Source: Microbacterium sp. CBA3102 (lineage in GTDB: Bacteria; Actinomycetota; Actinomycetes; Actinomycetales; Microbacteriaceae). From it: DNA of 64,000 nucleotides. The stretch is from the NCBI RefSeq assembly GCF_007954505.1, contig NZ_CP042412.1, forward strand, positions 3,348,001-3,412,000, in the 5' to 3' direction. How positions within the stretch are numbered: the stretch's first letter is position 1; each line of letters begins with the position of its first letter. Made by a program: the position numbers and the translations under genes. Shown here piece by piece: positions 17,924 to 26,613 of this stretch. The notes beneath the pieces were generated by a model that was not told where the DNA came from, made no database searches, and was given only the letters and a program-made list of their open reading frames with translations.

Positions 17924-18925
17924 TCAGTCGATCGTGACGTAGTCGGGGCCCGAGTAGTGGCCGGAAGTGAGCTTCTGACGCTGCAGGAGAACGTCGTTGA
18001 GCAGGCTGGAGGCTCCGAAACGGAAGAGGTGCGGCTGCAGCCACTCCTCGCCCACCGTCTCGGCGACGGTGACCAGGTACTTCACCGCGTCCTTCGAGGA
18101 GCGGATGCCACCGGCGGGCTTCACACCGATCTTCTCCCCGGTCCCGCGATACCAATCGCGGACGGTCTCGAGCATGAGCAGCGTCGTGGGGAGCGTCGCG
18201 GCTGGCTGGACCTTGCCGGTCGAGGTCTTGATGAAGTCGCCACCGGCAAGGATGCCGAGCCAGGACGCGCGCTTGATGTTGTCGTACGTGTTCAGCTCAC
18301 CGGTCTCGAGGATCACCTTGAGAGAGGCGTACGAGCCGTCCTCACGCCGGCAGGCTTCCTTGACCTGGGCGATCTGGTCGAACACGAGCCCGTAGCGGCC
18401 GGAGAGGAACGCCCCGCGGTCGATGACCATGTCGATCTCGTCAGCGCCGGCGGCGACCGCCTCAGCGGTGTCGGCGAGCTTGATCGCGAGCGATGAGCGC
18501 CCACTCGGGAATGCCGTGGCCACCGCCGCGACCGAGATCAGACCGTCGTCGGGGTCGCCGTGCAGACCGCCGAGCGCGCTCACCGCGTCGCCGACCATGT
18601 CGCCGTAGACGCAGACCGCAGCAACGCGCGGTGTCGACGGATCGGCCGCATCGGGGGTCTTCGCCTTGGCGACGAGCGAGCGCACCTTGCCGGGGGTGTC
18701 CGCCCCCTCCAGCGTCGTGAGGTCGATCAGCTTGATGATGGTGTCGAGCGCCCAGGCTTTCGACGTGGTCTTGATCGAACGCGTGCCGAGTCCGGCTGCG
18801 CGCTGTTCCAGACCGACGGCGTCCACTCCCGGAAGTCCGTGCAGGAAGCGCCGGAGAGTGGCGTCGTCCGGCTCGGCGCCGAGAACATCCACCGCCGTCC
18901 TGCGGCTGAGTTCTTTGGTCGTCAC
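17924..18925 (-). CDS. deoC: Deoxyribose-phosphate aldolase
   Basis: Class I aldolase splitting 2-deoxy-D-ribose 5-phosphate into glyceraldehyde 3-phosphate and acetaldehyde. The Schiff-base lysine is K233 in GDFIKTSTGK, the second active-site lysine is K269 in GVKPAGGIR, and the acidic residue region is DEIDMVIDRGAF. At 333 aa it is of the long, eukaryote-like DeoC type, with about 60 extra N-terminal residues relative to E. coli DeoC (259 aa). The start is GTG at 18925, overlapping the regulator stop (GTGA). It serves catabolism of deoxynucleosides. Confidence 0.96.
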   Translation of the reverse strand: MTTKELSRRTAVDVLGAEPDDATLRRFLHGLPGVDAVGLEQRAAGLGTRSIKTTSKAWALDTIIKLIDLTTLEGADTPGKVRSLVAKAKTPDAADPSTPRVAAVCVYGDMVGDAVSALGGLHGDPDDGLISVAAVATAFPSGRSSLAIKLADTAEAVAAGADEIDMVIDRGAFLSGRYGLVFDQIAQVKEACRREDGSYASLKVILETGELNTYDNIKRASWLGILAGGDFIKTSTGKVQPAATLPTTLLMLETVRDWYRGTGEKIGVKPAGGIRSSKDAVKYLVTVAETVGEEWLQPHLFRFGASSLLNDVLLQRQKLTSGHYSGPDYVTID

Positions 18926-19857
18926 TGTTCCTCCAACAATGCTCGTGCTGTGGTCTCATCGGTCACCAGAACGCCGCACAGGCGACTGGTCACGACTGTA
19001 CGTGCGATGTCGTGCTTGGCGGGACCCGCCGTCACGAAGATCGCATGGGTGGCTCCGCGAAGACGGTCGAGCGAGACGCCGACCGTCCGGGCGTCGAGTT
19101 GCGAGTCGACGATGTTGCCCTCCGCGTCGACGTAGCGGCCGAGAACGTCGCCGACCGCGCCTCGGCGCGCGAGTTCCTCCACGTCCTCCGCACGGAGGTA
19201 TCCGTTCTCGACATGGGCGGACGAGGCGTCGCAGGGGCCTGCGGTGAAGAGAAACGCCTGCGCCTCCGCAGCCTCTTCGAGCACGGCCGCGACGGTGCGG
19301 TCCGACTCGATGGCCTGCTTGGTCTCGACTCGCTCGAGGATGGCGGGACTGGGGAGCAGCGATACCTGACCCGACGCCCGCTGGGCGATCGTGACGGCCA
19401 GCCCCGCGGCGCCCCCGGAACGGCGGTTCAGGCTCACTCCCCCATTGAGCTGCACCACGGTGACGCCGTTGGCCCACCCGTCGGGAAGGGCCTCCGCGAC
19501 GGCGCGCAGGGTGCGACCCCAGCTCACGCCGAGGGTGCGGGGAACCGGTCGCAGAGCGGTGAGGAAATCGGCCGCGGCTTGCGCGACCCGCTCCAGCGTC
19601 CCATCGTCACCCTCCGGCGAAGGAACGACGACGGCGTCCGTCAGTCCGAACCTCTCGACGAGGAGCCGTTCGAGGCCGAGGCGCCGTGCCCGAGGATGCA
19701 CGATCTCGATACGCACGATTCCGCGTTCCCTCGCCTGAGTGAGCAGACGACCGACCTTCCAGCGGGAGATCTTGAGAAGTCCGCCGATCTCGTCCTGGGT
19801 CTTGTCCTCGTCGTAATACAGCTCGGCGACGCGAACCATGAGCAGATCTTCTTCCAC
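18922..19857 (-). CDS. SorC/DeoR-type sugar-binding transcriptional regulator
   Basis: A 311-aa regulator. The N-terminal HTH is visible as YYDEDKTQDEIGGLLKISRW and KVGRLLTQARERGIVRIEI. The remainder is the SorC sugar-binding domain, which binds phosphorylated sugars. I chose GTG at 19857 because it has a near-perfect Shine-Dalgarno (GGAGG) 6-7 nt upstream; an in-frame TTG at 19890 would add 11 residues but lacks such a site. It is the first gene of the operon with deoC and two ALDH genes, so it probably senses deoxyribose 5-phosphate or a related sugar phosphate and controls its own operon. Confidence 0.9.
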   Translation of the reverse strand: MEEDLLMVRVAELYYDEDKTQDEIGGLLKISRWKVGRLLTQARERGIVRIEIVHPRARRLGLERLLVERFGLTDAVVVPSPEGDDGTLERVAQAAADFLTALRPVPRTLGVSWGRTLRAVAEALPDGWANGVTVVQLNGGVSLNRRSGGAAGLAVTIAQRASGQVSLLPSPAILERVETKQAIESDRTVAAVLEEAAEAQAFLFTAGPCDASSAHVENGYLRAEDVEELARRGAVGDVLGRYVDAEGNIVDSQLDARTVGVSLDRLRGATHAIFVTAGPAKHDIARTVVTSRLCGVLVTDETTARALLEEQ

Positions 19858-19962
19858 GGAATCCTCCTTCCTCCTCCAGGGTAGGCCCAATACTGCGTCC
19901 GCGCACCTGCGTGCTCATATGCGCAGACCGAGCGAAGGAGGTTGCACATCCGCCGGAGACGA

Positions 19963-20000
19963 CGAAAGGACGCCCGTCGGATCCGACGGGCGTCCTTTCG
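19963..20000. terminator. Perfect palindromic terminator downstream of clpP2
   Basis: A 38-nt perfect palindrome (19963-19981 with 19982-20000) lies 13 nt past the clpP2 stop. The outer arms end in GAAAGG/CCTTTC. It ends the clpP1-clpP2 transcript and insulates the SorC regulator promoter. Confidence 0.85.
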
Positions 20001-20013
20001 ATGTCTGAGACGC

Positions 20014-20655
20014 TCAGACGCGCTTGCGCGTGGTGAGCACCTGGTCGACGATGCCGTACTCGAGTGCCTGCGTGGCGGAGAGGATGTTGTCGCGATCGAT
20101 GTCGCGGTTCACCTGCTCCGGGGTGCGGTTCGTGTGCCCGGCCAGGGTCTCCTCGAGCCAGGTCCGCATGCGGAGGATCTCCGCGGCCTGGATCTCGATG
20201 TCGGAAGCCTGTCCGTGACCGGCTTCGCCCATCGCGGGCTGGTGGATGAGCACGCGAGCGTTCGGAAGCGCGAGTCGCTTGCCCGGCGCACCGGCCGCGA
20301 GCAGCACGGCGGCCGCCGAGGCCGCCTGCCCGAGGACCACGGTCTGGATCTGCGGCGCGACGTACTGCATCGTGTCGTAGATCGCCGTCATCGCGGTGAA
20401 CGAGCCACCGGGCGAGTTGATGTACATCGTGATGTCGCGCTCGGAGTCCTGGCTCTCCAGGACGAGGAGCTGAGCCATCACATCGTCGGCAGACGCATCG
20501 TCGACCTGCACGCCGAGGAAGATCACGCGGTCTTCGAACAGCTTGTTGTACGGGTCCTGACGCTTGAAGCCGTAGGCGGTGCGCTCCTCGAACTGCGGGA
20601 GCACGTAGCGGCTGGAGGGCAGGTCACCGGATGAGCGGAAGGTGGGTGTGTACAT
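20014..20655 (-). CDS. clpP2: ATP-dependent Clp protease proteolytic subunit ClpP2
   Basis: Serine peptidase subunit of 213 aa. The catalytic triad is Ser113 (GQAASAAA), His138 (VLIHQPAMG) and Asp189 (DIDRDN). It has a longer N-terminus (about 20 extra residues) than ClpP1, as is typical of the second actinobacterial ClpP. In characterised actinobacteria ClpP1 and ClpP2 form a mixed two-ring tetradecamer that works with ClpX or ClpC. It lies 20 nt downstream of clpP1 in the same operon and ends at a strong terminator. Confidence 0.96.
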   Translation of the reverse strand: MYTPTFRSSGDLPSSRYVLPQFEERTAYGFKRQDPYNKLFEDRVIFLGVQVDDASADDVMAQLLVLESQDSERDITMYINSPGGSFTAMTAIYDTMQYVAPQIQTVVLGQAASAAAVLLAAGAPGKRLALPNARVLIHQPAMGEAGHGQASDIEIQAAEILRMRTWLEETLAGHTNRTPEQVNRDIDRDNILSATQALEYGIVDQVLTTRKRV

Positions 20656-20675
20656 GAGCGTCCTTTCGCTTTCCG

Positions 20676-21272
20676 TTACTCGGTGTCCTGGTCGGTTCCG
20701 CCGCCGCCGATGACGTCGGAGGCCGATTCGCGGATGTGGTCGACGAAGCCGTATTCCAGCGCTTCCTCGGCGGTGAACCAGCGGTCGCGGTCACCATCGG
20801 CGTTGATCTGCTCGACCGACTTGCCGGTCTGGGCCGCGGTGATCTCCGCGAGACGGTTCTTCATCGACATGATGAGCTGCGCCTGGGTCTGGATGTCACT
20901 CGACGTCCCGCCGAAGCCACCGTGCGGCTGGTGAAGCAGCACACGCGCGTTCGGGGTGATGTAGCGCTTGCCCTTGGTGCCCGCGGTGAGGAGCAGCTGC
21001 CCCATCGATGCGGCCATACCGATTCCGACCGTGACGATGTCGTTCGGCACGAACTGCATCGTGTCGTAGATCGCCATGCCGGCGGTGATCGAGCCTCCGG
21101 GCGAGTTCACGTAGAGGTAGATGTCTCGCTCGGAGTCCTCTGCGGCGAGAAGAAGGATCTTCGCGCAGATCTCGTTCGCGTTCTCGTCTCGCACCTCCGA
21201 GCCGAGCCAGATGATGCGGTCCTTCAGCAACCTGTCGAAGACGCTCGTTGCGAGGAGGGGTTCTGCAGCCAT
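20676..21272 (-). CDS. clpP1: ATP-dependent Clp protease proteolytic subunit ClpP1
   Basis: Serine peptidase subunit of 198 aa with triad Ser89 ([10 protein letters not shown]), His114 (LLHQPHGGF) and Asp163 (GDRDRW). The substrate-channel segment [20 protein letters not shown] is conserved. It is the first gene of a clpP1-clpP2 operon. The C-terminus carries a short acidic, Gly-rich tail ([12 protein letters not shown]). The ATPase partner clpX is encoded separately at 14-15 kb. Confidence 0.97.
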   Translation of the reverse strand: MAAEPLLATSVFDRLLKDRIIWLGSEVRDENANEICAKILLLAAEDSERDIYLYVNSPGGSITAGMAIYDTMQFVPNDIVTVGIGMAASMGQLLLTAGTKGKRYITPNARVLLHQPHGGFGGTSSDIQTQAQLIMSMKNRLAEITAAQTGKSVEQINADGDRDRWFTAEEALEYGFVDHIRESASDVIGGGGTDQDTE

Positions 21273-21353
21273 GTCAGCTCCTGATTCCGTGTTTCAGTGA
21301 TTCGAATCTACCGGCGCAGGCGCGGCACCCAGGCCGTGTTCGCCGTCGGCATA

Positions 21354-21851
21354 TCAGGTGTCGGCGTCAGCGATCTCGAGGGCGTATGCCGTCATCGACC
21401 GGTGGTAACGCGGAAGGTGGGGCACCAGGGCGAGCAACGCCACGGAGAGGCCCTGTGCCGGCCGACCCGCGCTCGCCAGGATGAGCGCGTGCACCGTGGC
21501 GACGGCATCGCGGTACGGACCGTCGGCCGACCGTTCCTCCTCCGCGCGGATGACGGCGAGGGCGTCGTCGTACTCACCGAGGTTCCTCAACGAACTCGCC
21601 AACTGGATCACGCACTGCGGACGGTGCTCCTCGTCGAGCCCCAAAGTGAGAGCCCGTCGATACAGCGCGACCGCTTCGGCCGGCAAGCCCGCAGAGTCAC
21701 GGGCACCGGCCCGTTCGAACTCCGCACGGGCGTCATCGGGTCCGCGCTCCGCGGCCAGTGCGTCGATGCGCGCGACCGTGTCGGCTCCGACCTCCTCGCC
21801 GGAGGCCTGCGCCCACACCTCATCCACGCGCTCGTCCCAGCTCTTCGTCAT
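21354..21851 (-). CDS. Tetratricopeptide-repeat protein
   Basis: A soluble 165-aa protein built of TPR-like helical pairs. Examples are [20 protein letters not shown] followed by [12 protein letters not shown], and [20 protein letters not shown]. No signal peptide or catalytic motif is seen, so a protein-protein interaction role is inferred. The ATG at 21851 follows GAGGGG at good spacing; a longer in-frame start would cross the tig terminator hairpin. It sits between tig and clpP1, all on the minus strand, and may be cotranscribed with clpP1P2. Confidence 0.8.
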   Translation of the reverse strand: MTKSWDERVDEVWAQASGEEVGADTVARIDALAAERGPDDARAEFERAGARDSAGLPAEAVALYRRALTLGLDEEHRPQCVIQLASSLRNLGEYDDALAVIRAEEERSADGPYRDAVATVHALILASAGRPAQGLSVALLALVPHLPRYHRSMTAYALEIADADT

Positions 21852-21871
21852 GGTTGTCCCCTCGATAGGAA

Positions 21872-21903
21872 AAGAGGGCGGATGCCGCAGCATCCGCCCT
21901 CTT
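21872..21903 (-). terminator. Rho-independent terminator of tig
   Basis: A 14-bp stem (21872-21885 with 21890-21903), loop CGCA, followed on the minus strand by a short T run. It lies 16 nt beyond the tig stop. Confidence 0.85.
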
Positions 21904-21919
21904 CACTGGATCGTGTCGA

Positions 21920-23401
21920 TCACTCGGCCTTGTCGGCAGCCTTCTTGGCCGGAGCCTTCTTGGCGGCCGGCTTCTTGGCGGCCGGCTTCTCGGCCTCGTC
22001 AGCCTCGTCGGCCTTCTTGGCCGGAGCCTTCTTGGCGGCTGGCTTCTTGGCCGGGGCCTTCTTGGCGGGCTTCTCCTCGGCCTCGGCGGTCTCAGCCTCA
22101 GCCTCAGCCTCAGCGGCCTCGTCATCGGTCACGATGAAGTCGGACAGGTCGACGGCCTTGCCGTTGCTGTCGACGACCTTCACCTTGCCGAGCGCGATCG
22201 CGAGGGCCTTGTTGCGGGCGACCTCACCGACGAGCGCGGGGAGCTGGTTCGAGGACTGCAGAGCCTCGACGAACTCCTGCGGCGCCATGCCGTACTGCGC
22301 AGCCGACTGGATGAGGTACTGGCTGAGCTCCTCCTGCGAGACCTGCACGTCGGCCTGCTCGGCGATCGTGTCGAGCAGCACCTGCGTGCGGAACTGCTTC
22401 TCGCTCGCCTCGGTGACCTCGGCACGGTGCACGTCGTCCTCGAGACGGCCTTCGCCCTCGAGGTGGTTGTGGACCTCGTCTTCGATGAGCTGCGGCGGAA
22501 CCGGGATCTCGATCTGCTCGAGAAGCACCTCGACGAGCTTGTCGCGCGCCGCGGAGCCCTGCGTGAAGACGCCCTGCTGAGCGACACGCTCGGCGAGGCT
22601 CTCGCGGAGTTCCGCGATCGTGTCGAACTCGCTCGCGATCTGAGCGAAGTCGTCGTCCGCCTCGGGCAGCTCGCGCTCCTTGACGGCCTTGACCGTCACG
22701 GAGACCTCGGCCTCGGAGCCGGCGTGGTCGCCGCCGACGAGAGCCGAGCGGAACGTGGTGTCCTCACCCGCGGTGAGGGACTCGATCGCGTCGTCGATGC
22801 CCTCGAGCAGCTCGCCGGAGCCGATCTCGTAGGAGACGCCCTCGGCGCGGTCGATCTCGGCGCCGTCGATGGTGGCGACGAGGTCGAGGTCCACGAAGTC
22901 ACCCTTTGTGGCCGGACGGTCGACCGGGACGAGCGTGCCGAAGCGGGCACGCATGTTGTCGAGCTCAGCGTCGAGCGCAGCGTCATCCGCCTCGACGGCG
23001 TCGACGGTCACCGTGATGCCGTCGTAGGAGGGGAGCTCGATCTCCGGACGGACGTCCACCTCGATGTCGACGAGCAGATCGCCCGAGAAGTCCTTCTCGC
23101 TCGGCCACTGGGTGATGTCCGCCGCGGGACGACCGACGACACGCAGCTTGTGCTCGACCGTGGCGTCGCGGAAGAACTTGTCCAGGCCCTCGTTCACCGC
23201 GTGCTCGATGACGGCACCGCGGCCGATGCGCTGATCGATGATGGGCGCCGGAACCTTGCCCTTGCGGAAGCCGGGGATCTGCACGTCCTGAGCGATGTGC
23301 TCATAGGCGTGCGCGATGCTGGGCTTGAGGTCGTCCGGGGTGACCGTGATGGTGAGCTTGACCCGGGTCGGGGTCAGCTTCTCGACGGTGCTGTTCGCCA
23401 T
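21920..23401 (-). CDS. tig: Trigger factor, with Lys/Ala-rich C-terminal tail
   Basis: Ribosome-associated chaperone and prolyl isomerase. The ribosome-binding signature is [10 protein letters not shown] near residue 43. A PPIase domain occupies roughly 150-240 ([15 protein letters not shown]) and the helical chaperone domain runs to about 430. The protein is 493 aa, longer than the usual 430-470. The excess is a low-complexity tail: acidic [13 protein letters not shown] followed by basic repeats such as [15 protein letters not shown]. The ATG at 23401 gives the standard N-terminus; further upstream in-frame codons run through the tRNA-Pro gene and are excluded. Confidence 0.96.
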   Translation of the reverse strand: MANSTVEKLTPTRVKLTITVTPDDLKPSIAHAYEHIAQDVQIPGFRKGKVPAPIIDQRIGRGAVIEHAVNEGLDKFFRDATVEHKLRVVGRPAADITQWPSEKDFSGDLLVDIEVDVRPEIELPSYDGITVTVDAVEADDAALDAELDNMRARFGTLVPVDRPATKGDFVDLDLVATIDGAEIDRAEGVSYEIGSGELLEGIDDAIESLTAGEDTTFRSALVGGDHAGSEAEVSVTVKAVKERELPEADDDFAQIASEFDTIAELRESLAERVAQQGVFTQGSAARDKLVEVLLEQIEIPVPPQLIEDEVHNHLEGEGRLEDDVHRAEVTEASEKQFRTQVLLDTIAEQADVQVSQEELSQYLIQSAAQYGMAPQEFVEALQSSNQLPALVGEVARNKALAIALGKVKVVDSNGKAVDLSDFIVTDDEAAEAEAEAETAEAEEKPAKKAPAKKPAAKKAPAKKADEADEAEKPAAKKPAAKKAPAKKAADKAE

Positions 23402-23463
23402 GCTGGTGTGTTCTCCTTGTGATTTCCGCGCGGTATCGCGGCTGTAAGGTCCGTGGGGCCGTG

Positions 23464-23537
23464 TCGGGGCGACAGGAGTTGAACCTGCGACCTCCCGCTC
23501 CCAAAGCGGGCGCTCTACCAAGCTGAGCTACGCCCCG
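23464..23537 (-). tRNA. tRNA-Pro (anticodon TGG)
   Basis: A 74-nt cloverleaf on the minus strand. The 7-bp acceptor CGGGGCG pairs with CGCCCCG and the discriminator is A. The anticodon stem CCCGC/GCGGG surrounds the loop TTTGGGA with anticodon TGG. The T arm reads GCAGG-TTCAACT-CCTGT. No CCA is encoded. It lies 62 nt upstream of tig on the same strand. Confidence 0.95.
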
Positions 23538-23645
23538 GGGAATCCGCACGCAGATTCAGCCCCACCGAGTCTAACGGACCGGAGCATGCGCCAGAGTCCG
23601 GTATAGTCGTTGAGTCGGTACCGAGACTTCCGGAGTCTCGGATCC

Positions 23646-23716
23646 GGGGCTGTAGCTTAGTGGTAAAGCCTTAGTCTTCCAAACTAATGATGCGGGTTCG
23701 ATTCCCGTCAGCCCCT
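23646..23716 (+). tRNA. tRNA-Gly (anticodon TCC)
   Basis: A 71-nt cloverleaf on the plus strand. Acceptor GGGGCTG pairs with CAGCCCC, discriminator T. The anticodon stem TTAGT/ACTAA surrounds the loop CTTCCAA with anticodon TCC. The T arm reads GCGGG-TTCGATT-CCCGT. No CCA is encoded. A terminator follows 9 nt downstream. Confidence 0.95.
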
Positions 23717-23724
23717 CCGCTCCA

Positions 23725-23754
23725 GAAGGCCCCCACCCCGCGGTGGGGGCCTTC
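23725..23754 (+). terminator. Terminator of tRNA-Gly
   Basis: A 13-bp GC-rich stem (23725-23737 with 23742-23754) and a 4-nt loop directly after tRNA-Gly. It separates the tRNA from the following protein gene. Confidence 0.8.
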
Positions 23755-23794
23755 TCGTCTCTCCGCCCGACAGTCGAATACGCTGACAGCATCG

Positions 23795-25066
23795 ATGCAG
23801 GCAGCCACCGGCCGGAAGGCCCCACCGAACGGGCACGATGTGACAATCCCGACCCCGCCACCTCTCGACACGCCGACGCCTTCTTCCGGCGAGCATCGAC
23901 TACCTGTCGCGTTCTCGTCCACCCCGCCTCCCCTCTCCCCTCCCGCACAGCGGAAGAACCGCCGTGGGCTGATCCTGGGACTGGTCGGCGGTGTCGCGGT
24001 GATCGCCGCTCTCTCGATCACGCAGGTGGCTGCGAACCTCGGCTACGACAACGCCGCATCGCGGTACGCCGAGGCCGCGGAGACAGCGTCCATGGCGAAG
24101 ACGGAGGTTCGCAGCGACATCACCGAACTGCGCGATGTCATCGATGCGGCGGAGCAGATCCTCTCCGTCGAGAAGCCGGCTGTCGCCGTGGATGCGGAGC
24201 TGGGGGCCGCGCTGACCATTGCGACCGAGGACGCGGAGATCGTCGCCGTCTCCGCCGAGGAGATCGTGGCGACCGAGGTTCCCTCATCCGGCGAGAAGCC
24301 GGTGTGGTTCTGGGAGCTCTTCGGAGCGACGACGCTTCTGGAGCAGCACCTGGCATCGACAAGCCGCCTCTCCGACGATCTGCGCACGGTGACGACCGAG
24401 ATCGCCACGGTCGGTGACGGTGTCTCCCGGAGCGGGGTGGCCCTTCTCGCGACAGCGGGCGAGGCCGCCGCCGGCTTCGAGAAGGCGCATCTCTCCGCGA
24501 GGAACGATGCCGTGATCGCGTTGCGGAACGCCGCTGCAGACGCCGCCGCGACGACCACCCTGGACGCCGCTGCGGCGACGACGTACCTGTCCCTGCAGGG
24601 AGCCGCCGCCGAGGTCGTCGCCACCGAGGCCCAAGAGCTGGCGGAGAAGGCGGGGCCCCTGCAGAACGCGAGAATGGAGATCGAGGCCTTCGCGCGGTCA
24701 CTCGCCCCCGGAGTCCTGCTGGAGTTCGACTGGGCTCCCGTGGTGAACGGCGCGGGGTACAACGGCAGCATGGGCGGCTACACGACGTGGTGGTGGGATG
24801 ACCCGGATCGCGCGATCATCGAATTGTCGAACTCGGTCGCCGAGCAGTGGCCCGCCGAGCGGAGCAAAGCGCTCGTCGCTCACGAGGTGGGCCACGCGAT
24901 CAGCGTGAAGTGCGAGGACATGTACGACGCCTCCACGCAGGACAGCATCGAGAAGTGGGCGACCGCCTGGGCGATCAGCATGGGATACACCGATGACGCC
25001 AACGGAGTCTGGGCATACGGCTACCCGCCACAGGAGTACATCGACGCCGCTGCCGGGTGCCGCTGA
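23795..25066 (+). CDS. Membrane-anchored protein with C-terminal HEXXH motif
   Basis: A 423-aa protein that I do not recognise as a named family. Residues about 1-55 are Pro/Thr/Ser-rich and presumably cytoplasmic. One transmembrane helix follows at about 57-80 (GLILGLVGGVAVIAALSI). Residues 80-300 are Ala/Glu-rich and predicted helical or coiled coil, outside the cell. The C-terminal 100 residues form a distinct domain with a WWWDDPD segment and HEVGH at 363-367, a zinc-metallopeptidase signature. An EKWATAWA segment about 24 residues later could supply a third ligand. The start may be ATG 23795 or GTG 23840. It stands alone between the tRNA-Gly terminator and a convergent terminator. Confidence 0.75.
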   Translation: MQAATGRKAPPNGHDVTIPTPPPLDTPTPSSGEHRLPVAFSSTPPPLSPPAQRKNRRGLILGLVGGVAVIAALSITQVAANLGYDNAASRYAEAAETASMAKTEVRSDITELRDVIDAAEQILSVEKPAVAVDAELGAALTIATEDAEIVAVSAEEIVATEVPSSGEKPVWFWELFGATTLLEQHLASTSRLSDDLRTVTTEIATVGDGVSRSGVALLATAGEAAAGFEKAHLSARNDAVIALRNAAADAAATTTLDAAAATTYLSLQGAAAEVVATEAQELAEKAGPLQNARMEIEAFARSLAPGVLLEFDWAPVVNGAGYNGSMGGYTTWWWDDPDRAIIELSNSVAEQWPAERSKALVAHEVGHAISVKCEDMYDASTQDSIEKWATAWAISMGYTDDANGVWAYGYPPQEYIDAAAGCR

Positions 25067-25088
25067 GCGCCGCACCCGGGCGAGACGA

Positions 25089-25122
25089 AAGAAGCCGCCG
25101 CGATCACTCGCGGCGGCTTCTT
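25089..25122. terminator. Bidirectional terminator between the HEXXH gene and rbpA
   Basis: A 15-bp perfect stem (25089-25103 with 25108-25122) with loop TCAC between two convergent genes. A/T-rich ends on both arms allow it to serve both directions. Confidence 0.85.
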
Positions 25123-25138
25123 CGATGTCAGGTCGAGG

Positions 25139-25492
25139 TCACTGGCCCCGACGCTCACGCAGCTGCGTGAGCGCGTCGTCGAGCAGCTGGACCGCTTCCT
25201 CGTCTGTACGACGCTCCTTCACGTACGCGAGGTGCGTCTTATAGGGCTCCGCCTTCGCGAGCGCAGGCGGATTCTCCTTGTCGCGTCCGGCAGGCAAACC
25301 GGACTGCGGGTGGTCGATCGTCTCCGGGATCTCCTCTTCCGGGAGACCGGCTGCGAAGTAGCGCACGGTCTCGTTGCCGAGCCCGTCCCAGTACGAGACC
25401 GCGATGCGGTCGGCGTGATAACCGTGGTCCTGCTCCCCCATCGGGCCGGAGCCCACGCGGGTGCCGCGGATCGCGTTTCCACCGGTAGCCAT
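25139..25492 (-). CDS. rbpA: RNA polymerase-binding protein RbpA
   Basis: A 117-aa actinobacterial transcription factor that binds RNA polymerase and group 1/2 sigma factors and stabilises the open promoter complex. The N-terminus MATGGNAIRGTRVGSGPMGE and the segment ADRIAVSYWDGLGNETVRYF are family-typical. The C-terminal sigma-interaction region includes KTHLAYVKERRTDEEA. The ATG at 25492 overlaps the secG stop by one base (TGATG). No four-cysteine zinc site is present, in contrast to the Streptomyces protein. Confidence 0.93.
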   Translation of the reverse strand: MATGGNAIRGTRVGSGPMGEQDHGYHADRIAVSYWDGLGNETVRYFAAGLPEEEIPETIDHPQSGLPAGRDKENPPALAKAEPYKTHLAYVKERRTDEEAVQLLDDALTQLRERRGQ

Positions 25493-25740
25493 CAGATGAC
25501 CTCGAATTTCGTGATGAGGCCCAGCGCGACGATGGAGATGAACCACGTCAGAGCCAGGACGACGGTGAAGCGGTTCAGGTTCCGCTCCGCAAGGCCGGAG
25601 GAGCCGACGGCAGACGTCATGCCGCCACCGAACATGTCGGACAAGCCACCGCCGCGACCTTTGTGCAAGAGGATGAGGAGGGTCAGCAGGACGCTGGTGA
25701 TACCCAGCACGACCTGCAGGACGAACTCAAGAATTGCCAC
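25492..25740 (-). CDS. secG: Preprotein translocase subunit SecG
   Basis: An 82-aa integral membrane subunit of the Sec channel. Two hydrophobic helices (about residues 4-25 and 58-78) flank the conserved HKGRGGGLSDMFGGG loop. The start is GTG at 25740. It is coupled to rbpA by a one-base overlap and follows the tpiA terminator, with a TATACT -10-like element at 25786-25791 as its possible promoter. Confidence 0.96.
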   Translation of the reverse strand: MAILEFVLQVVLGITSVLLTLLILLHKGRGGGLSDMFGGGMTSAVGSSGLAERNLNRFTVVLALTWFISIVALGLITKFEVI

Positions 25741-25793
25741 GAGAAAGAGCCTTTCGATGGGGCCGGAGCGCCCCCGTAACGGTCAAGTATACG

Positions 25794-25821
25794 GTGCAGC
25801 GGGGCCGCAGCCCCGCTGCAC
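25794..25821 (-). terminator. Hairpin directly after tpiA stop
   Basis: A 12-bp perfect stem (25794-25805 with 25810-25821) and loop CGCA begins at the base after the tpiA stop codon. It probably ends the gap-pgk-tpiA operon. A TATACT element follows at 25786-25791 on the minus strand. Confidence 0.75.
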
Positions 25822-26613
25822 TCACACGCCGACGTGCTTCTCGAAGCGGATGATCGCCGCGAACTCGTCCACGACGAGGCTCGCCCCGCCGACGAGAGCG
25901 CCGTCCACATCGGGCTCACGCATGAAGCTGGCGATGTTCGCCGCCTTCACGGATCCGCCGTAGAGGATCCGCGTGCGCGCGGCGGCCTCGTCGCCCAGAA
26001 CCTTCGCGATGACCCCACGCAGCGCGGCGCAGACATCCTGCGCCTGCTGCGGAGTCGCCGCCTGACCGGAGCCGATGGCCCACACCGGCTCGTACGCCAC
26101 GACGATGTCCGCCTGCGCGGAGACGCCCTGGAGTGCGGCCTCGAGCTGACCGGCGGGAACCGCGCTCGCACCGAACTTCTCGAGGTCCTCTGCCGTCTCA
26201 CCGACGCAGATCACCGGAACGAGGCCATGCTTGAGGGAAGCCTGCACCTTGGCCGCCACGACGTCGTCGCCTTCGGAGTGGTACTCGCGACGCTCGGAGT
26301 GGCCGATGATGACGTACTTCGCGTCGAGCTTCGCCAGGAACGCGCCCGACACCTCGCCGGTGTACGCACCGGAGTCGTGCGCCGAGACATCCTGCGCGCC
26401 GAGAGCGAAGGGGATCTTGTCCGCATCGATGAGCGTCTGCACGCTGCGGATGTCCGTGAAGGGCGGGAAGACCGCCACCTCGACGGACCCGTCTTCGTGC
26501 TTCGCATCCTTCAACGTCCAGTGCAGCTTCTGCACGAACGCGACCGCCTGAAGGTGGTCGAGATTCATCTTCCAGTTTCCCGCGATCAGCGGGGTACGGG
26601 AGTTCACGCCCAT
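25822..26613 (-). CDS. tpiA: Triosephosphate isomerase
   Basis: TIM-barrel enzyme of 263 aa interconverting dihydroxyacetone phosphate and glyceraldehyde 3-phosphate. Catalytic residues are Lys15 (GNWKMN), His105 (IGHSERRE) and Glu175 ([11 protein letters not shown]). The phosphate-binding GGSV segment is present (YGGSVKAAN). The ATG at 26613 overlaps the pgk end by 10 nt and follows a GGAGG at about 7 nt. It is third in the gap-pgk-tpiA operon. Confidence 0.98.
   Translation of the reverse strand: MGVNSRTPLIAGNWKMNLDHLQAVAFVQKLHWTLKDAKHEDGSVEVAVFPPFTDIRSVQTLIDADKIPFALGAQDVSAHDSGAYTGEVSGAFLAKLDAKYVIIGHSERREYHSEGDDVVAAKVQASLKHGLVPVICVGETAEDLEKFGASAVPAGQLEAALQGVSAQADIVVAYEPVWAIGSGQAATPQQAQDVCAALRGVIAKVLGDEAAARTRILYGGSVKAANIASFMREPDVDGALVGGASLVVDEFAAIIRFEKHVGV

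Noticed and set aside
23464..23795. tRNA-Pro and tRNA-Gly as attachment site of an integrated element
   Set aside because: No integrase, no direct repeat of a tRNA 3' end, and core genes lie on both sides.
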